Shown one piece after another: positions 6,801-8,396 of a DNA stretch of 8,396 nt. Under the pieces are notes generated by a model. The model was not told where the DNA came from. It saw nothing but the letters and a program-made list of their open reading frames with translations, and ran no database searches. Both the position numbers and the translations under genes were made by a program. Origin of the DNA: Desulfuromonadaceae bacterium. GTDB lineage: Bacteria > Desulfobacterota > Desulfuromonadia > Desulfuromonadales > Geopsychrobacteraceae. Location: assembly GCA_016744555.1 (NCBI GenBank), contig JADGED010000108.1, positions 1 to 8,396 of the forward strand, in the 5' to 3' direction. The stretch's first letter is position 1, and each line of letters opens with the position of its first letter.

Positions 6801-8396
6801 CTCCAGAGCCAATTTCAAGTAATGCTTCCATATTTATTGTTCCAGCAACTTGAACTGCTAACTCTGCCATAAAATGGTTATCAGCAATTTCAAGGCTACC
6901 GTACATGGAAAAGCCAGGATTGGTGAAATCGATTTCAATTTGTTCAAGATCATAAGTTAAATCTTGATAAATAGTTGCTACTGCGTCCGCGCTGATCAAG
7001 TCACCAAGAGAAATACCGCCACCAACAACGAGGGAGAAGCGGCCACCATCATCGCCGCTTTCATAGCCAAGGGCAAGGTGGGTCAAACTTAAATCAACCC
7101 CAGCAAAGCCAACAGTTGCATTGTCAATACTGCCACCCATTTGCGCGGCATCAATATCAATGTGATCGGAGTAAACTTCTAACCCTGACAAATTGATATC
7201 ATCTGGTAGTGCTGACAAAATAGCATCTGCAGAAGTTTGAATATCTGTATTCATGGAAAAGAATAACCCCGAAGCAGAATCATATCCTGCGCCGATATCG
7301 GTTACCTCTAACTTTGCAAAACCTGCATCAGCAACAAAACTTGCATCTGTTTCACCACCTAGCGACCAAGCGCTTACGCCATTATTGTCCAGTGCCAAAG
7401 CTGCAGAAACTTCAAGATCTAAGAACTGCTCTAAGGTTAAATCTAGCCCTAAATTACCGCTAGACAATGCAAAACCACGGAACGTGAGTCCTGCTTCGGT
7501 AAGTACGGCAGGAAAACCTAGTCCTTGGATTTCAAGCGGACTCGCTAGCTCAATCGTCCCATCAACTCCTGAAGCTGAGAAAGTTAACCTATCAACAGCA
7601 AAGGCAACTTCAGTCCCTTCATAGGGGATAGAAATCATCCCGCCGATACGGATTGATTCGTTATTGAAATCGATAGCTCCCGAAAAGCCTTTAACTGCAA
7701 TGGAAGTTCCAGGAATATTGATTGAACTTGCAATGTCGGTGGTAAAACCATAGGAACCACCTGCATACTCAAGGGCTGGGGCTAGTGCAGTCCCATATCC
7801 GTCACCAAACTCAACCGAGCCATCGAGAGTTGTCAAACGAACCATTTGATCAAAGGTTGGCTGCGATGAATCAATAGCCAGAGCAACTGCTGTCAAATTG
7901 GCAGTGATACCATAGCTAGTATCTTCAAATACGGGGAAGTCTTGGTCACCAGACCATGCCAAGGTGCCACTAAAGCCTGAAGCGGTGAGCCCTACATTGG
8001 TGAGCGAGACACCACTTAGCATTGGCAACGAACCGGCCTGTTTAAACGTAACCGACCCACCTAGGACTTTACCGTATGGAGTTCCGCTAGCAGCACCAAC
8101 TTCTATCCCCGCAATTTGAGCGGTAAAGAAGTCGTTATCCAAGGTGAAACCGGAACCAAACACAATTGCACCTGAATGCAATTTTGGAGCACTTAGATCT
8201 GACAGATCGACATCAAGGTTTCGAATAATTACCGGTAGTTCTCCAAGGGGGTTTTTCATTTCATCAGGAATCGATGTCATCAACGCCCCAAGATGAAGAG
8301 AACCTTCGGCCTCAGTAATGCGACCGCCGGAATAGTCGAACGATGTCCTTAAGCTGAAATCGCCAATAGTAATCAGGAGGTTATCACCCGATAAAT
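3811..8396 (-). CDS. Giant beta-repeat, probably surface or secreted protein; 5' end outside the window
   Basis: The minus-strand frame is open to the last base, so the start lies beyond the window; the TTG/ATG near 8283-8278 is internal, and the 37 or so codons before it encode the same kind of strand-rich sequence. About 1,528 residues are visible. Numbering codon 8283-8281 as 1: residues 1-510 are alternating polar/hydrophobic beta strands with a duplication (SGAI at 37 and 201; GLT-x-x-GF at 98 and 265). Residues about 510-790 are a Gly/aromatic-rich beta core with WHIYFG (651-656), GSGYIQ (672-677) and GLVKG (775-779). Residues about 805-938 begin SSPEDGATDV and end NFTTT, like a bacterial Ig-like Big_5 domain with an insert. 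Residues about 1085-1150 are an Ala/Thr/Pro/Gly linker with an Arg/Lys patch at 1107-1120. Residues about 1160-1490 form a C-terminal domain I do not recognise, with a helix-prone stretch at 1271-1331 flanked by Cys 1267 and Cys 1312. Only three cysteines occur in the visible protein, and no enzyme motif or membrane anchor is visible. The architecture suggests an extracytoplasmic structural or adhesive protein. I recall similar beta cores in large uncharacterised proteins of Bacteroidetes and other Gram-negatives, but this is memory, not a search. Confidence 0.85.
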   Translation of the reverse strand, partial: LSGDNLLITIGDFSLRTSFDYSGGRITEAEGSLHLGALMTSIPDEMKNPLGELPVIIRNLDVDLSDLSAPKLHSGAIVFGSGFTLDNDFFTAQIAGIEVGAASGTPYGKVLGGSVTFKQAGSLPMLSGVSLTNVGLTASGFSGTLAWSGDQDFPVFEDTSYGITANLTAVALAIDSSQPTFDQMVRLTTLDGSVEFGDGYGTALAPALEYAGGSYGFTTDIASSINIPGTSIAVKGFSGAIDFNNESIRIGGMISIPYEGTEVAFAVDRLTFSASGVDGTIELASPLEIQGLGFPAVLTEAGLTFRGFALSSGNLGLDLTLEQFLDLEVSAALALDNNGVSAWSLGGETDASFVADAGFAKLEVTDIGAGYDSASGLFFSMNTDIQTSADAILSALPDDINLSGLEVYSDHIDIDAAQMGGSIDNATVGFAGVDLSLTHLALGYESGDDGGRFSLVVGGGISLGDLISADAVATIYQDLTYDLEQIEIDFTNPGFSMYGSLEIADNHFMAELAVQVAGTINMEALLEIGSGVSSTDQAFSYWRVELMSNARIPMAPLPMNIYGIGGGIAYNQTISVVDGVEYTPEFGSGLALTAKVNVGSLDEGYTFYSELTLSMQPSNFRMILAGDSWFMKGKDASGDPHLAVSIEMGASPAMLHIVTQAKLGKELAGKTLLGVEGEIDLLFSESDWHIYFGSASQHLDVTLLEFLTGSGYIQLDSSGIAMGVRYEFDLEGSAWIFYGRVYGGAQIDLAAGIKPFYIDARGKIWIGLEAGVKARGKKYEILSAYAELDGQFKAPPVYISLHGTARYSFLMGLVKGTWEMTFTMPKNPPAGAGDSGIETMPLVAYSSPEDGATDVGRLESVTIRANMPIMKPFKYDDDNWYILCVKDPDETNDIVDFTEVRESIDKAIDLSSSAGMVEVVGGRQGQMELNFTPYMEMAESRNYNYNTTFQLRHWNSGSIGAVVSSEVVSANFTTTDQPIGFRERVYDVYPRRSTTPVYGETDIYIVTKAVFDGYIWNWMMHGESLSLEVINAVGESIPGEITGKQMLTDGEQGSRRYLLKFEPEQPLEAVRMVENSAGIKRPAIRTETGYRNPFLPNPGGATGVTVYGQPIQVGDSAIVHAAAGMQTTDASDRAAKPTTATSGRSGKRRAAGRRGTRSAPAEETNHYAATSATPVAGGYPMTGAAAAIHDQPNLVVEGEEETYRWYWDGDYTIQIVGREGGKRYNSKFVLTTPADTESAPTYTSTADVVEAGISNAHFNINYNVDQDAYKADVNRGQSSIVFNGILALWPYFTNSSYAATSTACEFREPDEIEEVNEMLGGMAPSSWDSIGALPAQAISAIRRAAMEPCAPLNTQLEAIDQRFNDHKELAFSRNPSSTFGSLEFRFSSSAPINWSAIDLRVGVYPEFEKQLNILGQSFNPGPRTQHNYRRGEWFVRSQQGALDHIVELKPIVDDHFDGDRLLSIFRVHRDYNSRLTQFGTAGIYARELQAGDSELDSYSGEYDLTEGEMLYNTGMINELTPRRLMGR
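3815..3820 (-). promoter_or_regulatory. Ribosome binding site of the FN3 gene, inside the end of the giant gene
   Basis: The minus strand reads GGGGAG here, seven bases before the ATG at 3807. The site is made from the final Met-Gly-Arg codons of the upstream gene, whose TAG stop is at 3811-3813. Ribosomes finishing the giant protein would therefore end on the start region of the next gene, which suggests translational coupling. It also selects the first Met over the two that follow closely at codons 3 and 4. Confidence 0.75.
4924..4965 (-). other. Arg/Lys-rich patch in a disordered linker of the giant protein
   Basis: Residues 1107-1120 read RSGKRRAAGRRGTR: seven of fourteen are basic, with small residues between them. 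The surrounding region (about 1085-1150) is rich in Ala, Thr, Ser, Pro and Gly and has almost no large hydrophobics, so it should be unstructured and separates the Ig-like part from the C-terminal domain. In an otherwise acidic or neutral extracellular-type protein the patch stands out. It could be a protease-sensitive site or could bind acidic polymers such as LPS, teichoic acid or DNA. This is inference. Confidence 0.6.
7456..7683 (-). repeat. Second copy of an internal protein repeat in the giant gene
   Basis: This segment encodes residues 201-276. It starts SGAIDFNNES, contains DGTIEL at 241-246 and ends LTEAGLTFRGFALSSG. It lines up with residues 37-107 at an offset of 164-167. The segment upstream of each copy also matches loosely (a Gly-rich GRITEAEGS just before the first, DGSVEFGDG before the second), so the true unit is probably about 165 residues and may continue beyond the right edge. 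Confidence 0.5.
7963..8175 (-). repeat. First copy of an internal protein repeat in the giant gene
   Basis: This segment encodes residues 37-107 (numbering from codon 8283). It starts SGAIVFGSGF, contains GGSVTF at 75-80 and ends LTNVGLTASGFSG. The same order of motifs recurs about 165 residues later. It is a diverged protein-level repeat: I see no long DNA identity between the copies, so it is old and not a recombination substrate. Confidence 0.5.

Noticed and set aside
3811..8396. Classical autotransporter or RTX adhesin
   Set aside because: There is no C-terminal beta-barrel with a terminal aromatic residue and no GGxGxDxxx nonapeptide repeats in the visible part.
1..8396. CRISPR array, tRNA, rRNA, insertion sequence or attachment site
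   Set aside because: No spaced direct repeats, cloverleaf, transposase motifs or terminal inverted repeats were seen; the window is almost entirely filled by four minus-strand genes.

Overview
The window looks like moderately AT-rich bacterial DNA in which every supportable gene lies on the minus strand, so transcription runs from right to left. The organism probably has an outer membrane or is otherwise secretion-rich. This rests on a short classical signal peptide followed by long stretches of beta-rich, cysteine-poor, apparently extracytoplasmic protein. The glutathione-synthesis gene at the left edge resembles the GshAB/GshF type common in Firmicutes and some Proteobacteria. A diderm Firmicute or a gammaproteobacterium would both fit, and I cannot decide from the sequence alone.

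Right part (8396 to 3811): one very large gene fills more than half the window and is cut by the right edge. Its reading frame stays open to the last base, so the apparent start near 8283 is internal. The visible protein has about 1,528 residues. It begins with an amphipathic beta-strand region carrying an internal duplication of about 165 residues. A Gly/aromatic-rich beta core follows, then a segment resembling a bacterial Ig-like (Big_5) domain, a disordered Ala/Thr/Pro linker with an Arg/Lys patch, and a C-terminal domain with no evident relative.

Middle (3807 to 1810): three bases after the large gene's stop codon, a second gene encodes a secreted protein of 665 residues. It consists of a signal peptide, a divergent N-terminal module and five fibronectin type III-like modules. 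Its ribosome binding site lies inside the last codons of the large gene, so the two are almost certainly one operon, and translational coupling is plausible. A strong hairpin followed by a T-run (1731-1776) closes this two-gene unit.

Left part (1697 to 1): beyond the terminator lie a MATE-family efflux transporter and, 61 bases further, the first 85 codons of a glutamate-cysteine ligase (GshA domain, probably bifunctional GshAB), cut by the left edge. These are ordinary housekeeping or defence functions: export of cationic or drug-like compounds, and thiol synthesis. They appear to form a separate transcription unit.

The most interesting part is the giant beta-repeat protein plus fibronectin protein operon. 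It may be a surface or secreted two-protein system of unknown function. No RNA genes, CRISPR arrays, insertion sequences or attachment sites were seen, and no gene-free stretch exceeds about 120 bases.
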